From positions 2,615,501 through 2,679,500 of the forward strand of contig NZ_CP009283.1 of the NCBI RefSeq assembly GCF_000758625.1: 64,000 nucleotides of DNA, given 5' to 3'. The notes under the pieces are model-generated. The model was not told the DNA's origin. It saw only the letters and a program-made list of their open reading frames with translations, and did no database searches. Shown one piece after another: positions 27,451 through 35,604 of this stretch (position 1 is the stretch's first letter; the number at the start of each line of letters is the position of its first letter). The stretch comes from Paenibacillus sp. FSL R7-0273 (GTDB lineage: Bacteria; Bacillota; Bacilli; Paenibacillales; Paenibacillaceae). The translations under genes were made by a program, and so were the position numbers.

Positions 27451-27803
27451 AAAAAATCCTCCTCACAGGCGACGGCGTTGCGGTACAGCTCCTTCAATCT
27501 GCTGATTTCAACAGTCATCACTTTTTTGCCGGACTCAGATACCTTATAGACGGTTTTGCGTTCTTCGTCGGCGTATACAGTAATCAGCCCGTCCTTGTTC
27601 ATCTTGGTCAATGTACCGTATACAGTGCCTGATCCCAGCTTAATCCGTCCGTTTGACAGCTCTTCTACATGCTTGATGATCCCGTAGCCGTGGCGCGGTT
27701 TCGTCAGGGACAGCAGAATGTAAAAAGCGGTTTCGGTCATCGGTACATATTTTTTCAGCAGCTTATCGGTTGCGGACAACTCCATCACCTTTTCCTTGGT
27801 CAT
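27447..27803 (-). CDS. PadR-family repressor
   Basis: This 118-residue winged-helix protein has MTETAFYILLSLTKPRHGYGI, the recognition region GSGTVYGTLTKMNKDGLI and the wing (ADEERKTVYKVSESGKK), plus a short C-terminal dimerisation helix. A start at 27785 (MELSATDK) is also possible because AAGGAAAAGG lies just before it. It overlaps the DUF2812 gene and is preceded by a large dyad at 27811-27845 that it probably binds. Confidence 0.92.
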   Translation of the reverse strand: MTKEKVMELSATDKLLKKYVPMTETAFYILLSLTKPRHGYGIIKHVEELSNGRIKLGSGTVYGTLTKMNKDGLITVYADEERKTVYKVSESGKKVMTVEISRLKELYRNAVACEEDFL

Positions 27804-27810
27804 GCTTAAC

Positions 27811-27845
27811 TATGTCATGATGTGACTATATCACGACGTGACATA
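27811..27845. promoter_or_regulatory. PadR-type operator dyad
   Basis: A 35-base imperfect palindrome has outer arms TATGTCA/TGACATA and inner arms GTGA/TCAC symmetric about the same centre. It lies directly upstream of the PadR gene, between it and the BrkB gene's 3' end. Confidence 0.6.
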
Positions 27846-27849
27846 ATAA

Positions 27850-28701
27850 TCAACCCCGGATGCGCGGGACAGGAGACCGGCGGTTCAGCAGAAGGGCGTT
27901 AATTTCCCCTCCGGCCAGAATGATAATGGAGCTTATATACAGCCAGATCAGCAGGATCATGACCCCGCCGAGGCTGCCGTAGGTTTTGGTGAAATCACTG
28001 AATTGGTTAACATAGACGGAGAACAGCACAGAGGTGACGATCCAGCCTATAGTTGAGAATAGCGCACCCGGCATAACCTCTTTAAGACGCAGCCTGCGGC
28101 TGGGAGCGATCCAGTAGAGCAGTGTAAATACCACGAACATAACGAAGAGGGGGACGGTATACTGCAGCAGATCCCAGAGCTTGTTCAGGCCGTAGGGCAG
28201 TTCAGCCAGTAAAAAGACCTGGGTCTTCAGCCAGCTTCCGAACACGAGCAGCAGAATGCTGAGCAGCACCACTAGACCTATAGACAGCGTAGCCAGAAAA
28301 GCGATGCCCCTGATCTTCCAGAATGCTCTGCTCTCATCAATATCATAAGCGCGGTTAAGGCCCTTGATAATGGCATTAATCCCTTTGGAGGCCGCCCACA
28401 GCGTAGCGAGCATCCCGAACGACAGCAGCGCCTGGCTCCGCCCTTCAGAGACATCCCGCAAAATTTCTTCAATGATGGAATAGGCTTCCGCAGGCATAAT
28501 CCGCTCAAGCTGATGAATCTTGTCCTCCAGGGGAATATGCGCATACCCGATCAGTGTCATAATAAAGATCAGAAACGGAAACAGGGAGAGAATCAGATAA
28601 TAGGTTAATTGTGCGCTGACGCCCTGCACATCGTCGTCCTTAATTTTGATGAACAGCTCTTTGCCAAAAGAGTACACTCCGGCACCATGCTTCTTCTTCA
28701 T
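27850..28701 (-). CDS. yihY: YihY/BrkB-family membrane protein
   Basis: This 283-residue protein has six predicted membrane helices. The family signature is seen in GVSAQLTYYLILSLFPFLIFIMTLIGY and the C-terminal YGSLGGVMILLIWLYISSIIILAGGEINA. It was formerly called ribonuclease BN, but that activity belongs to another gene; the function is unknown and may be transport. It has its own ribosome site (GAGGGAAAT region) and is tandem to the PadR operon. Confidence 0.92.
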   Translation of the reverse strand: MKKKHGAGVYSFGKELFIKIKDDDVQGVSAQLTYYLILSLFPFLIFIMTLIGYAHIPLEDKIHQLERIMPAEAYSIIEEILRDVSEGRSQALLSFGMLATLWAASKGINAIIKGLNRAYDIDESRAFWKIRGIAFLATLSIGLVVLLSILLLVFGSWLKTQVFLLAELPYGLNKLWDLLQYTVPLFVMFVVFTLLYWIAPSRRLRLKEVMPGALFSTIGWIVTSVLFSVYVNQFSDFTKTYGSLGGVMILLIWLYISSIIILAGGEINALLLNRRSPVPRIRG

Positions 28702-28823
28702 ATTTCCCTCCTTCAGTTACTCTATAATATGTACTTGTGTGATATTTATATTATTATCATTACCCTGATTAAGGTTAAACTCTAAATATGGATGTCCAAA
28801 TTATGGAATAAAGGGGAATGAGA

Positions 28824-29750
28824 ATGGGGCTTGCAGCTGAGGATTTTCAAAGGATACAAGGCTGGTTCTACCGTAACGCCCGCCCGCTTGACCTGGCAAG
28901 ATGGCAGTTCCACTTTGAAAATGGGGGACAGGCTGCTGTGCTGACGGCACTGGCTGCCTACCAGAATGAGGACGGCGGCTTCGGGCATGCCCTGGAGGCG
29001 GACTGCTGGAATCCCAATTCCTCGCCGCTGACTACGGCAACTGCGGCGGAACGGCTGCTGGAGATCGGCTTTGAGAACAGCGGGCATCCGGTCATTCAGC
29101 GTATGCTGATGTATCTGGACAGCGGGGCCGAAATGGACGGTAACACCTGGCGGAATGTGATTGTCTCGAACAATGATTATCCGCATGCACCCTGGTGGCA
29201 TACGGATTCGGACAGCACCTCCCGCAGCATCTTTAATCCGACAGCGATCCTGGCCGGGTTTATTCTGCAGCATGCTGACAGGGAGAGTAGGCTTTTTGGC
29301 CGGGGCCTGGAGATTGCGAAGGGGCTGGAGGCGGTTTTTATAATGCAGCCGGAGCTGGAAATGCACCCGCTCATATGCGTACTTACCCTGCTCGATTATA
29401 TTGCGCTGGCGGGATTGCAGGAGGAGTTTGCCTATGCAGAGATGCAAGCAGCGGCCGCGCGGCGGATTACCGCTCTGCTGGAACGTGATGCCGGGGACTG
29501 GAACGGCTATACCTGCAAGCCGTCAGCCCTCATTCATAGCCCGGCAGGCCTGGGTTACGCAGACAATGCAGCTATTGTGGAGAAGGAGCTGGATTACACA
29601 CTGGCCAGCCGGAATAGCGAAGGGCTCTGGAGCCTGAGCTGGAAATGGGAGGGCTATGAGCGGGAATTCGCGGTCAGCGAAAACTGGTGGAAGGCGGGAA
29701 TAGCCTTTGACAAGCTGCTGTTTTTGCGGGCGTTCGGGCGGCTGGATTAA
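28824..29750 (+). CDS. alpha/alpha-toroid (prenyltransferase-like) protein
   Basis: This 308-residue cytosolic protein contains repeats typical of the squalene-cyclase/prenyltransferase toroid: AAYQNEDGGFGHALEADCWNPNSSP and LASRNSEGLWSLSW. The acidic catalytic DxDD motif of class II cyclases is not present, so cyclase activity is not supported. ATG 28824 has AAGGGG seven bases upstream; ATG 28818 is closer to it. It ends with a strong terminator and stands alone. Confidence 0.75.
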   Translation: MGLAAEDFQRIQGWFYRNARPLDLARWQFHFENGGQAAVLTALAAYQNEDGGFGHALEADCWNPNSSPLTTATAAERLLEIGFENSGHPVIQRMLMYLDSGAEMDGNTWRNVIVSNNDYPHAPWWHTDSDSTSRSIFNPTAILAGFILQHADRESRLFGRGLEIAKGLEAVFIMQPELEMHPLICVLTLLDYIALAGLQEEFAYAEMQAAAARRITALLERDAGDWNGYTCKPSALIHSPAGLGYADNAAIVEKELDYTLASRNSEGLWSLSWKWEGYEREFAVSENWWKAGIAFDKLLFLRAFGRLD

Positions 29751-29768
29751 AGCTTTATAAATGAACAG

Positions 29769-29823
29769 GGCGGTGCTGAGGCTGATCTCCGGAGGGAGAA
29801 GGCTGTCGGCACCGCTTTTTTTA
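29769..29823 (+). terminator. rho-independent terminator
   Basis: GGCGGTGC pairs with GCACCGC(C/T) around a long internal loop, followed by seven T. Confidence 0.8.
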
Positions 29824-29828
29824 GGGGA

Positions 29829-30698
29829 TCAGCTGATTACAGGGATTTCAGAATATTCCTGCAGATGGATGTCCTGAAGCTTTTTCAGTATGGCAGGTGC
29901 ATGATTGGTGAATCTCAGGCCGGATACCCTGTCCTTCATCAGAAAGACACCCGGCTTTTCTTTATGCTCACCCAGAGCAGCATTGTACAGCAGGCCGGCG
30001 CCATAGCTTGGATGGTGAAAGAACATTTTCATTATAGGCTTGATGTAAAAGGGCAGGCCGGAATCCTTGTCCTTACGGATCGTATTGTTGCCGCCCGGAT
30101 CCGCACTGCGGATCATGATCCCTTCGGCTGCCAGCTGCGGTGCAAGCTCCCTGGTCCACAGGGAAAGGGCCAGCTTGGTGACGGCATACGGGCCGAACAG
30201 CTTTTTGAAGGTGCGGGGCTGCTCCAGCAGGGCGGGATCGAACGATTTTACACTAAAAATAGCATTGGAAGAAGTATTAATTACGGTTCTGCGCTTTCCG
30301 CGCTGCAGCAGCTCCTTCAGCTCCATAGTTATGATATAAGGAACAACCGTCTGCAGCTCATAGTGCAGCTCACGGCCCTGGCGGGAATACAGCAGCTCGG
30401 GGAAGCTGCCGCCGGCGTTGTTGAACAGCAGCTCAAGGCAGGGTTCGCTGGCTTTAATGAGCTCAATTGCCCTGCGCAGGCTGCTGAAATCAGCCAGATC
30501 GGCGTTGTAGATACGCAGCCTTTTATTGCGGATGGCTTCAAGTATGCCTGAATCATCTGCAGGAAAAGAAGAACGGACCAGGGCGGCGACCTCCCAGCCC
30601 TCCGCAAGCATTTTACGGGTCAGCTCAAGTCCTATTCCGTTATTGGCTCCGGTAATCAGTGCGGTTCCAAGCCGGGTGTCATTATATTGTGTGTTCAT
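29829..30698 (-). CDS. short-chain dehydrogenase/reductase
   Basis: This NAD(P)-dependent oxidoreductase of the classical SDR fold shows TGANNGIGLEL (cofactor loop), NNAGG and the catalytic Ser-Tyr-Lys arrangement (INTSSNAIFS ... YAVTK). At 289 residues it resembles retinol-dehydrogenase-like SDRs. It is divergent from a MerR regulator, with a MerR-type promoter in front (30771-30801), so it is likely induced through that protein. The substrate is unknown. Confidence 0.9.
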   Translation of the reverse strand: MNTQYNDTRLGTALITGANNGIGLELTRKMLAEGWEVAALVRSSFPADDSGILEAIRNKRLRIYNADLADFSSLRRAIELIKASEPCLELLFNNAGGSFPELLYSRQGRELHYELQTVVPYIITMELKELLQRGKRRTVINTSSNAIFSVKSFDPALLEQPRTFKKLFGPYAVTKLALSLWTRELAPQLAAEGIMIRSADPGGNNTIRKDKDSGLPFYIKPIMKMFFHHPSYGAGLLYNAALGEHKEKPGVFLMKDRVSGLRFTNHAPAILKKLQDIHLQEYSEIPVIS

Positions 30699-30770
30699 GG
30701 AAATCTCTCCTTAGTTGAGCGTTGGTTTAGACAGAGCGTGTTATATAGCCGCTTATCTGTCAGTGCGCTC

Positions 30771-30801
30771 ATTCTATAACTTGGAGCCGGCTCCAAGTCA
30801 A
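30771..30801 (-). promoter_or_regulatory. MerR-type promoter of the SDR gene
   Basis: On the minus strand TTGACT (30801-30796) and TAGAAT (30776-30771) are separated by 19 bases. The spacer holds the perfect palindrome CTTGGAGCCGGCTCCAAG (30780-30797), overlapping the -35 edge. Confidence 0.75.
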
Positions 30802-30828
30802 CAGGTGTTTTTGCTGGGAATGACGGGC

Positions 30829-30859
30829 TTGACTTGGAGTTGACTCCAGGTTATACAAT
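30829..30859 (+). promoter_or_regulatory. MerR-type promoter of the MerR gene
   Basis: TTGACT (30829-30834) and TACAAT (30854-30859) are separated by 19 bases with the dyad CTTGGAGTTGACTCCAGG in the spacer, the same operator as at 30780. Confidence 0.75.
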
Positions 30860-30914
30860 AAGGTAACTGTATTACAGAGGGCAGATTAAGGTGTGAAATA
30901 TGGAGGTGAGGGAA

Positions 30915-31370
30915 ATGTCAGAAATGACTGAAACAGCTGCAAGACCGGAACAGCCGGGTTATTCCATCAAGCAGACAGCGGAGCTTACCGGCATAACGGA
31001 GGATACCATCCGGTACTATGAGAAGATTGGACTGCTGCCCCGGGCACAGCGTAAAGGAAATACCCACCGGATCTACAGCAGCGCAGATGTGGAGAGGATG
31101 AAGCTGATTGGCTGCCTCAAAAAAACAGGAATGCCGCTGGATGATATGCGCCCCTATCTGAATCTGACTCCTGATACTGCTCTGACCGAGTATCCGGAAT
31201 TGTATGAGCAGCTTCAAACACATAAGCAGAATATTCTGGAGCAGATTGCTTCCTTGCAGCAAATTGTTGATTTCATAGACAATAAGGTTACCGGGAGCGG
31301 TTTTGGAACCAGAAACCAGGATTGTAAACTTACAGGAGATGCTAAACGGATGCCTGTCCGTAAAAAATAA
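30915..31370 (+). CDS. MerR-family regulator
   Basis: This 151-residue protein has the MerR winged helix YSIKQTAELTGITEDTIRYYEKIGLLPRAQRKGNTHRIYS, a second helix pair (DVERMKLIGCLKKTGMPLDDMRPYL) and a long dimerisation coiled coil. No Cys cluster for metals is present near the end (one Cys only), so it senses an organic signal, as in the BmrR/AdhR-like branch. GGAGGTGA precedes ATG 30915. Both its own promoter and that of the divergent SDR carry the matching dyad. Confidence 0.9.
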   Translation: MSEMTETAARPEQPGYSIKQTAELTGITEDTIRYYEKIGLLPRAQRKGNTHRIYSSADVERMKLIGCLKKTGMPLDDMRPYLNLTPDTALTEYPELYEQLQTHKQNILEQIASLQQIVDFIDNKVTGSGFGTRNQDCKLTGDAKRMPVRKK

Positions 31371-31380
31371 ATGATGCAGA

Positions 31381-31416
31381 AAGGGGCTCTATTCCGCCGG
31401 GAATGGGGCTTTTTTA
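31381..31416 (+). terminator. rho-independent terminator after the MerR gene
   Basis: AGGGGCTCTATTCC pairs through G-C and G-U pairs with GGAATGGGGCT, followed by six T. Confidence 0.7.
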
Positions 31417-31476
31417 ATTGCAGGCGGAAAATTACTTCTTTACAATGAGTCTCAATTGGAAAAAGGAGGGGACGAC

Positions 31477-32571
31477 ATGAGACAGATAACTTATGCACCG
31501 TCAAAGTATATTCAGGGCGAAGGTGAGCTGGACAGGCTCGGGACGTATTGCGCACAAATGGAGGCCGGGGAGGCTTATGCTATTATCGATCCTTATATTG
31601 TATCTGTGTATGGGGAGGAGATCCGTAGCAGCTTTGCAGCCGGAGGTGTTGCGCTGGAGGAGCGTGAGTTTCAGGGGGAATGCAGCTTCGCTCAGGTAGA
31701 GGAGATTGTCTCAGAGCTCTACCTTGAAAGGGTAGGGGTCATTCTGGGCATCGGCGGAGGCAAAACGCTGGACACTGCCAAGGCAGTCAGCCATTATGCC
31801 GGGCTTCCGGTAATATTGGTTCCGACCGTTGCTTCTACTGATGCGCCATGTAGTAGGGTTGCCGTTCTGTACTTTGAAGACGGTAGGTTCGACCGTTATC
31901 TGTCCCTGCGGCGCAGTCCGGATGTGGTGGTTGCTGATACCGGACTGATTGCCAAGGCACCTGTACGGCTGCTGGCGGCAGGCATGGGGGACGCGCTGTC
32001 CACCTATTTTGAGGCGAGAGCGTGCCGGGAATCAGGCGCTGTTACTGAAGCCGGAGGGCTTGGCTCAATAGCTGCCTTTTCACTCGCCCGGGCTTGCTAC
32101 GATACGCTAATCACTGACGGGGCTGCAGCGCTTGAGGATGTCCGTCAGGGCAGAGTGTCTGATCAGGTTGCGCATATTGTAGAGGCGAATATTTACTTAA
32201 GCGGGATCGGCTTTGAAAGCGGCGGCCTTGCTGCAGCCCATGCCATTCATAACGGACTGACTATACTGGAAGAATGCCGTCACATCCTGCACGGTGAGAA
32301 GGTAGCGTTCGCTACCCTTGCGCAGCTGATGCTGGAGCAGGCCCCGGAGGAGGAGCTTGCTGCTGTTGCCGGTTTCTGCCGGGAAGCCGGACTGCCGGTT
32401 ACCCTTGCGCAGCTGGGACTCGCGGATATTGCTCCGGAGCAGCTGCTGGCTGCTGCTGAGGCCAGCTGTGCTGAGGGCGGACCCATGAAGAATATGCCGT
32501 TTACTGTAACACCTCAGGATGTATATGCAGCAATGCTGGCTGCTGACCGCCGGGGGCAACAGGCCGGATAA
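31477..32571 (+). CDS. gldA: glycerol dehydrogenase (iron/zinc alcohol dehydrogenase family)
   Basis: This NAD-dependent dehydrogenase converts glycerol to dihydroxyacetone. NAD-binding GIGGGKTLDTAKAV and PTVASTDAPCS are visible, as are the metal ligands (Asp in AAGMGDALS, His in AAHAIHNGL and His in HILHGEKVAF). AAGGAGG nine bases upstream selects ATG 31477 over the upstream ATG at 31456. It may be co-expressed with the MerR operon only weakly because a terminator intervenes. Confidence 0.92.
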   Translation: MRQITYAPSKYIQGEGELDRLGTYCAQMEAGEAYAIIDPYIVSVYGEEIRSSFAAGGVALEEREFQGECSFAQVEEIVSELYLERVGVILGIGGGKTLDTAKAVSHYAGLPVILVPTVASTDAPCSRVAVLYFEDGRFDRYLSLRRSPDVVVADTGLIAKAPVRLLAAGMGDALSTYFEARACRESGAVTEAGGLGSIAAFSLARACYDTLITDGAAALEDVRQGRVSDQVAHIVEANIYLSGIGFESGGLAAAHAIHNGLTILEECRHILHGEKVAFATLAQLMLEQAPEEELAAVAGFCREAGLPVTLAQLGLADIAPEQLLAAAEASCAEGGPMKNMPFTVTPQDVYAAMLAADRRGQQAG

Positions 32572-32667
32572 GACTGTTAATTATTGCGCATCCCGGCTGT
32601 ACATATTAAACCTCCGGATTCCAAACAATGAGAGCATTAGCTGCAGAAGATGAAGGAGGCGTTCCTG

Positions 32668-33591
32668 ATGAACCATAGGTTCACGTTTCGTTACAATTGC
32701 CGCAAGCTGTGCTCATATGCCGCCGTAGTAGTCCTGATGACCACGCTGTTACCGGGAGCCCCGTCTGCGGTGAAAGCAGCGGCTGAACACCGGGCAGAGG
32801 CTGGCTGGTCTGAGCCGGGCAAGGTGCCGGCTGCAGACAACCCAATTACGGAGGGGCGGGCAGAAGGGCAGCCGGTGAAGCCTGCCCGCAGCCGTGTAGC
32901 CATTATAATCGATGATTTCGGTAACGGGATGCGCGGCACCGATGAAATGTTCGCCCTGCCGGTCAAGATTACCGCTGCCGTCATGCCGTTTCTGTCCACC
33001 ACGGAGCAGGACGCAAAGCGGGCTCATGAACGCGGCTATGATGTGCTGGTGCATCTGCCGATGGAGCCGCGCCAGGGCAAGCCGGAATGGCTTGGTCCCG
33101 GTGCCGTTCTGACCAGCATGAGCGACGCGGAGGTGCGCCAGCGGGTCGAAGCGGCGCTGGACAATGTCCCTTATGCAATCGGAATCAACAATCACATGGG
33201 CTCCAAGGTGACCGGGGATGAGCGGGTAATGAGAATCGTGCTGACGGTCTGCAGGGAACGCGGCCTGTTCTTTGTAGACAGCCATACAAACTACAGGTCG
33301 GTTGCCGGCAGAATGGCCAGGGAGCTGGGGCTGCCGCCTGTGGAGAACCACATCTTTCTTGATGATGTTCACTCTGCCGGCCATGTGCTGAAGCAGATGC
33401 GGCTTGTGAAGGAGAAGGCGCTGGACGACGAATTCTGTGTAACGATCGGACATGTCGGTATCCAGGGCAAAGAGACCGCCGCGGGCATCCGCAGCGGCAT
33501 TGCAGAACTGAAGGATCATGTGGATTTCGTCGGCATTTCAGAGCTGGTCAAGGATGAATGGAAATGGAATGCGCAGCTTAGACTTCCATAA
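32668..33591 (+). CDS. secreted divergent polysaccharide deacetylase (YibQ-like)
   Basis: The N terminus has a signal peptide (basic RNCRKLC-like start, hydrophobic YAAVVVLMTTLLPGA, cleavage near AVKAAA). The mature part is a NodB-fold hydrolase of the divergent family: VAIIIDDFGNGMRG, LVHLPMEP, GINNHMGSKVT and VDSHTN. AAGGAGG nine bases upstream selects ATG 32668. It is presumably active on cell-wall glycans. Its 3' end overlaps the convergent amidase gene by 14 bases. Confidence 0.88.
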   Translation: MNHRFTFRYNCRKLCSYAAVVVLMTTLLPGAPSAVKAAAEHRAEAGWSEPGKVPAADNPITEGRAEGQPVKPARSRVAIIIDDFGNGMRGTDEMFALPVKITAAVMPFLSTTEQDAKRAHERGYDVLVHLPMEPRQGKPEWLGPGAVLTSMSDAEVRQRVEAALDNVPYAIGINNHMGSKVTGDERVMRIVLTVCRERGLFFVDSHTNYRSVAGRMARELGLPPVENHIFLDDVHSAGHVLKQMRLVKEKALDDEFCVTIGHVGIQGKETAAGIRSGIAELKDHVDFVGISELVKDEWKWNAQLRLP

Positions 33592-34426
33592 GATAAGCGG
33601 CGATCCCGCCGGCAATCGCCTCTGCCAGCTCCTCCTGGCCCCGGGGGGAACAGAGCCTGCCGCGGTCAGCCGGACTGCTGATAAAGCCCGCCTCAACGAT
33701 TACTGTTGTGGCGGTTATTTTGTTGAGCAGGTAGAACGGCTTGCCCGGCCTCGGGTCTGTCCGCATGCCATACAGCTTGTTCAGCTGATCCTGAATGGAT
33801 CGGGCCAAAAGAAAGCTGCGACCTTCCTGGCGGTACAGGACGAGCGGCCCATGCTTGGCGGGGGAAGGCGCCCAGTTAATATGGACACTGACCACCACAT
33901 TAGCCGGTAGCGTCTCCGCAAGCTCCTTGCGCTGGGCCAGATCACGCATATGGCGGGAGGAGCTGCGCAGCCAGCGGTTCTCGTCACTGGGGGCATAATC
34001 CCCGGTACGGTTAAGGATGGCATCAAAGCCGTCACTGCGCAGCAGCAGGAACAGGCGCCGGGAAATCGCCAGCGTAATATCCTTCTCCAGAATATCGCCA
34101 TGGGAGGTTCCCCCGTCAATTCCCCCATGCCCGGCATCGATCAGAATGATGCGCTGGTCGTGGCCCAGCACCTGCCGTCGTTCCTGCTGTGTTGCAGGCG
34201 GCGACGCTGAAAGGGCAGAAGCAAAGGGAGATGCTGATAGGGCGGAAGCAGAGGGTGATGCTGAAAAGGCAAAAGCAGAGTGGGAGGCATCAGCAGGCCC
34301 GGCATTAACGGGACCGGCCATCAATCCCATCAGTCCTGCTGAAGCGAGCAGAATCGACCATCTGCGCCAGGTGCGTCGTACAGTTCTTTTGTTACAGGCA
34401 GCGGCTCTCGGGCTTAAATGTCTCAT
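33578..34426 (-). CDS. secreted N-acetylmuramoyl-L-alanine amidase (amidase_3, CwlD-like)
   Basis: This zinc amidase cleaves the bond between MurNAc and the stem peptide. It has a signal sequence (RRWSILLASAGLMGLMAGPVNA), an Ala/Ser repeat linker (SASPSASALSASPFASALSASP, about residues 58-80), then the domain with zinc and catalytic motifs: ILIDAGHGGIDGG, DITLAIS, VSVHINWAP and the Glu near VIVEAGFIS. ATG 34426 follows AAGGAGG by eight bases; an earlier ATG is too close. It is similar in size to CwlD, which acts in spore cortex formation, but that role is inference. Confidence 0.9.
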   Translation of the reverse strand: MRHLSPRAAACNKRTVRRTWRRWSILLASAGLMGLMAGPVNAGPADASHSAFAFSASPSASALSASPFASALSASPPATQQERRQVLGHDQRIILIDAGHGGIDGGTSHGDILEKDITLAISRRLFLLLRSDGFDAILNRTGDYAPSDENRWLRSSSRHMRDLAQRKELAETLPANVVVSVHINWAPSPAKHGPLVLYRQEGRSFLLARSIQDQLNKLYGMRTDPRPGKPFYLLNKITATTVIVEAGFISSPADRGRLCSPRGQEELAEAIAGGIAAYLMEV

Positions 34427-34617
34427 GTGCATGACCTCCTTGCACGTTATTCATGTTATCCGGCGGATTCTTTGTTAGATTGTGCTGTGAAAGCCAAGTC
34501 TATACGGAGCGCAGGCGGTTTAGAGATATCAGCTTTGGAGCACACTAGAGCTAGAGACATCCGGCAGCGGCTGGATGAAGCAGTAAAGCTGCAGAACATT
34601 AAGAGGAGGTACGGACA

Positions 34618-34806
34618 ATGGCTTCCAGCGGAGATGATCTGGTAAAGTACATTACCGAGAAGGTAGTAGTCTATATGGAGGACCCAAAGGCCAGCCGGGA
34701 GCGGCGCAGAGCCGAGAAGCAGCCGTGGGCGCAAAGATGGTTCGGCATGCTGCCGCTCGGGCTGTCAATCTGGCGGAGCAAATGGACCAGGGAGGACCGC
34801 CGGTGA
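34618..34806 (+). CDS. yqzE: YqzE-family small protein
   Basis: This 62-residue protein begins GDDLVKYITEKVVVYMEDPK and ends with the family-typical WAQRWFGMLPLGLSIW near the C terminus. AGGAGG lies about 7-9 bases before the ATG. In Bacilli it is usually beside the competence comG operon, but not here. It is followed directly by a terminator. No function is established. Confidence 0.82.
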   Translation: MASSGDDLVKYITEKVVVYMEDPKASRERRRAEKQPWAQRWFGMLPLGLSIWRSKWTREDRR

Positions 34807-34849
34807 GCGGCGGAGCATGGAGCTACAGCAGGTTTATACGCAAATAAAC

Positions 34850-34893
34850 AACCTTCCCGGCCGCATGGCGGCATTATAACGGGAAGGTTGTTT
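34850..34893 (+). terminator. rho-independent terminator after yqzE
   Basis: CAACCTTCCCG pairs with CGGGAAGGTTG, followed by TTTTG. Confidence 0.9.
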
Positions 34894-34993
34894 TGATGAG
34901 GAATATTGCGGAAGCGGAAACGGAATTCGAACCAAACTCGAACTGGAAGCCGAAGCAGACCCGGACCCCGAACGGGCCCTTGAGCCGGAACAC

Positions 34994-35095
34994 GAAGCGA
35001 AGCCGACCCGCCCAAGAGCCGGACCCCGAAGCGAAGCCGACCCGCCCAAGAGCCGGACCCCGAAGCGAAGCCGACCCGCCCAAGAGCCGGACCCC
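34994..35095. repeat. 34-bp tandem repeat, three copies
   Basis: The unit beginning GAAGCGAAGCCGACCCGCCC is found at 34994, 35028 and 35062. Since 34 is not a multiple of 3, each copy shifts frame; an open frame through it is therefore accidental. Confidence 0.9.
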
Positions 35096-35146
35096 GAACC
35101 CGAACCCGAACCCGAACCCGAACCCGAACCCGAACCCGAACCCGAA
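35093..35146. repeat. (CCCGAA)9 hexanucleotide repeat
   Basis: Nine uninterrupted hexamers. The open frame through them would give an Asn-Pro repeat, but flanking frames change at the preceding 34-bp repeats and no ribosome site supports translation. Confidence 0.95.
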
Positions 35147-35170
35147 TGCCTCCCCCGCCCCACAAACCGT

Positions 35171-35353
35171 TAACGGACCCAGATGACGTTAATTATACTT
35201 AATGAGGCATTTCATAATTCTAACGGACCGTAGTGATCTTATTTCTCTCAAAATAGCTAATACAAGGCCTAGTATCCGTGAATAAGGTCACTGGAGTCCG
35301 TTAGAACGTCCAAAAGCTTATTTGGGCGAAAATAAGATCGCTGGAGTCCGTTA
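35171..35353. repeat. TAACGGAC-type dispersed repeats, both orientations
   Basis: TAACGGAC occurs at 35171 and 35221; its complement GTCCGTTA at 35296 and 35346. The longer word AATAAG(G/A)TC(A/G)CTGGAGTCCGTTA is present at 35281-35303 and 35331-35353 and, inverted with changes, at 35221-35242. Confidence 0.8.
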
Positions 35354-35365
35354 ATGTGAGTACAT

Positions 35366-35413
35366 CATGCAGTACCTGACGCAATACCAGATGCAGTACC
35401 TGATGCAGTACCT
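35366..35413. repeat. 12-bp tandem repeat, four copies
   Basis: GATGCAGTACCT recurs head to tail with variants CATGCAGTACCT and GACGCAATACCA. Confidence 0.88.
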
Positions 35414-35604
35414 GATGAAATCCGCTATGGTGTAGGCGCATGAACTGGGTAACCAAGGGGAAAGCAGCGTGAGAAACGTTACGGCTAACGTAAACCTCAT
35501 TACTTAGGTAACACTGTTACACTTTACGGGTTGCCGAACAAACCAGGGTAAGCAAAAATTCACAAGTTACCGCATGATACACTGGCTACCGCATACTGCA
35601 AAAG
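35414..35604. other. spacer without a gene
   Basis: GTTACGGCTAACG and ACACTGTTACAC-like words are the only structure; I see no gene or clear promoter. Confidence 0.4.

Noticed and set aside
28824..29750. Functional terpene cyclase
   Set aside because: The toroid repeats are seen but the DxDD and DDxxD catalytic motifs are not.
34894..35186. Asn-Pro repeat protein
   Set aside because: The frame comes from (CCCGAA)9 and a 34-bp repeat that shifts frame at each copy; no ribosome site.
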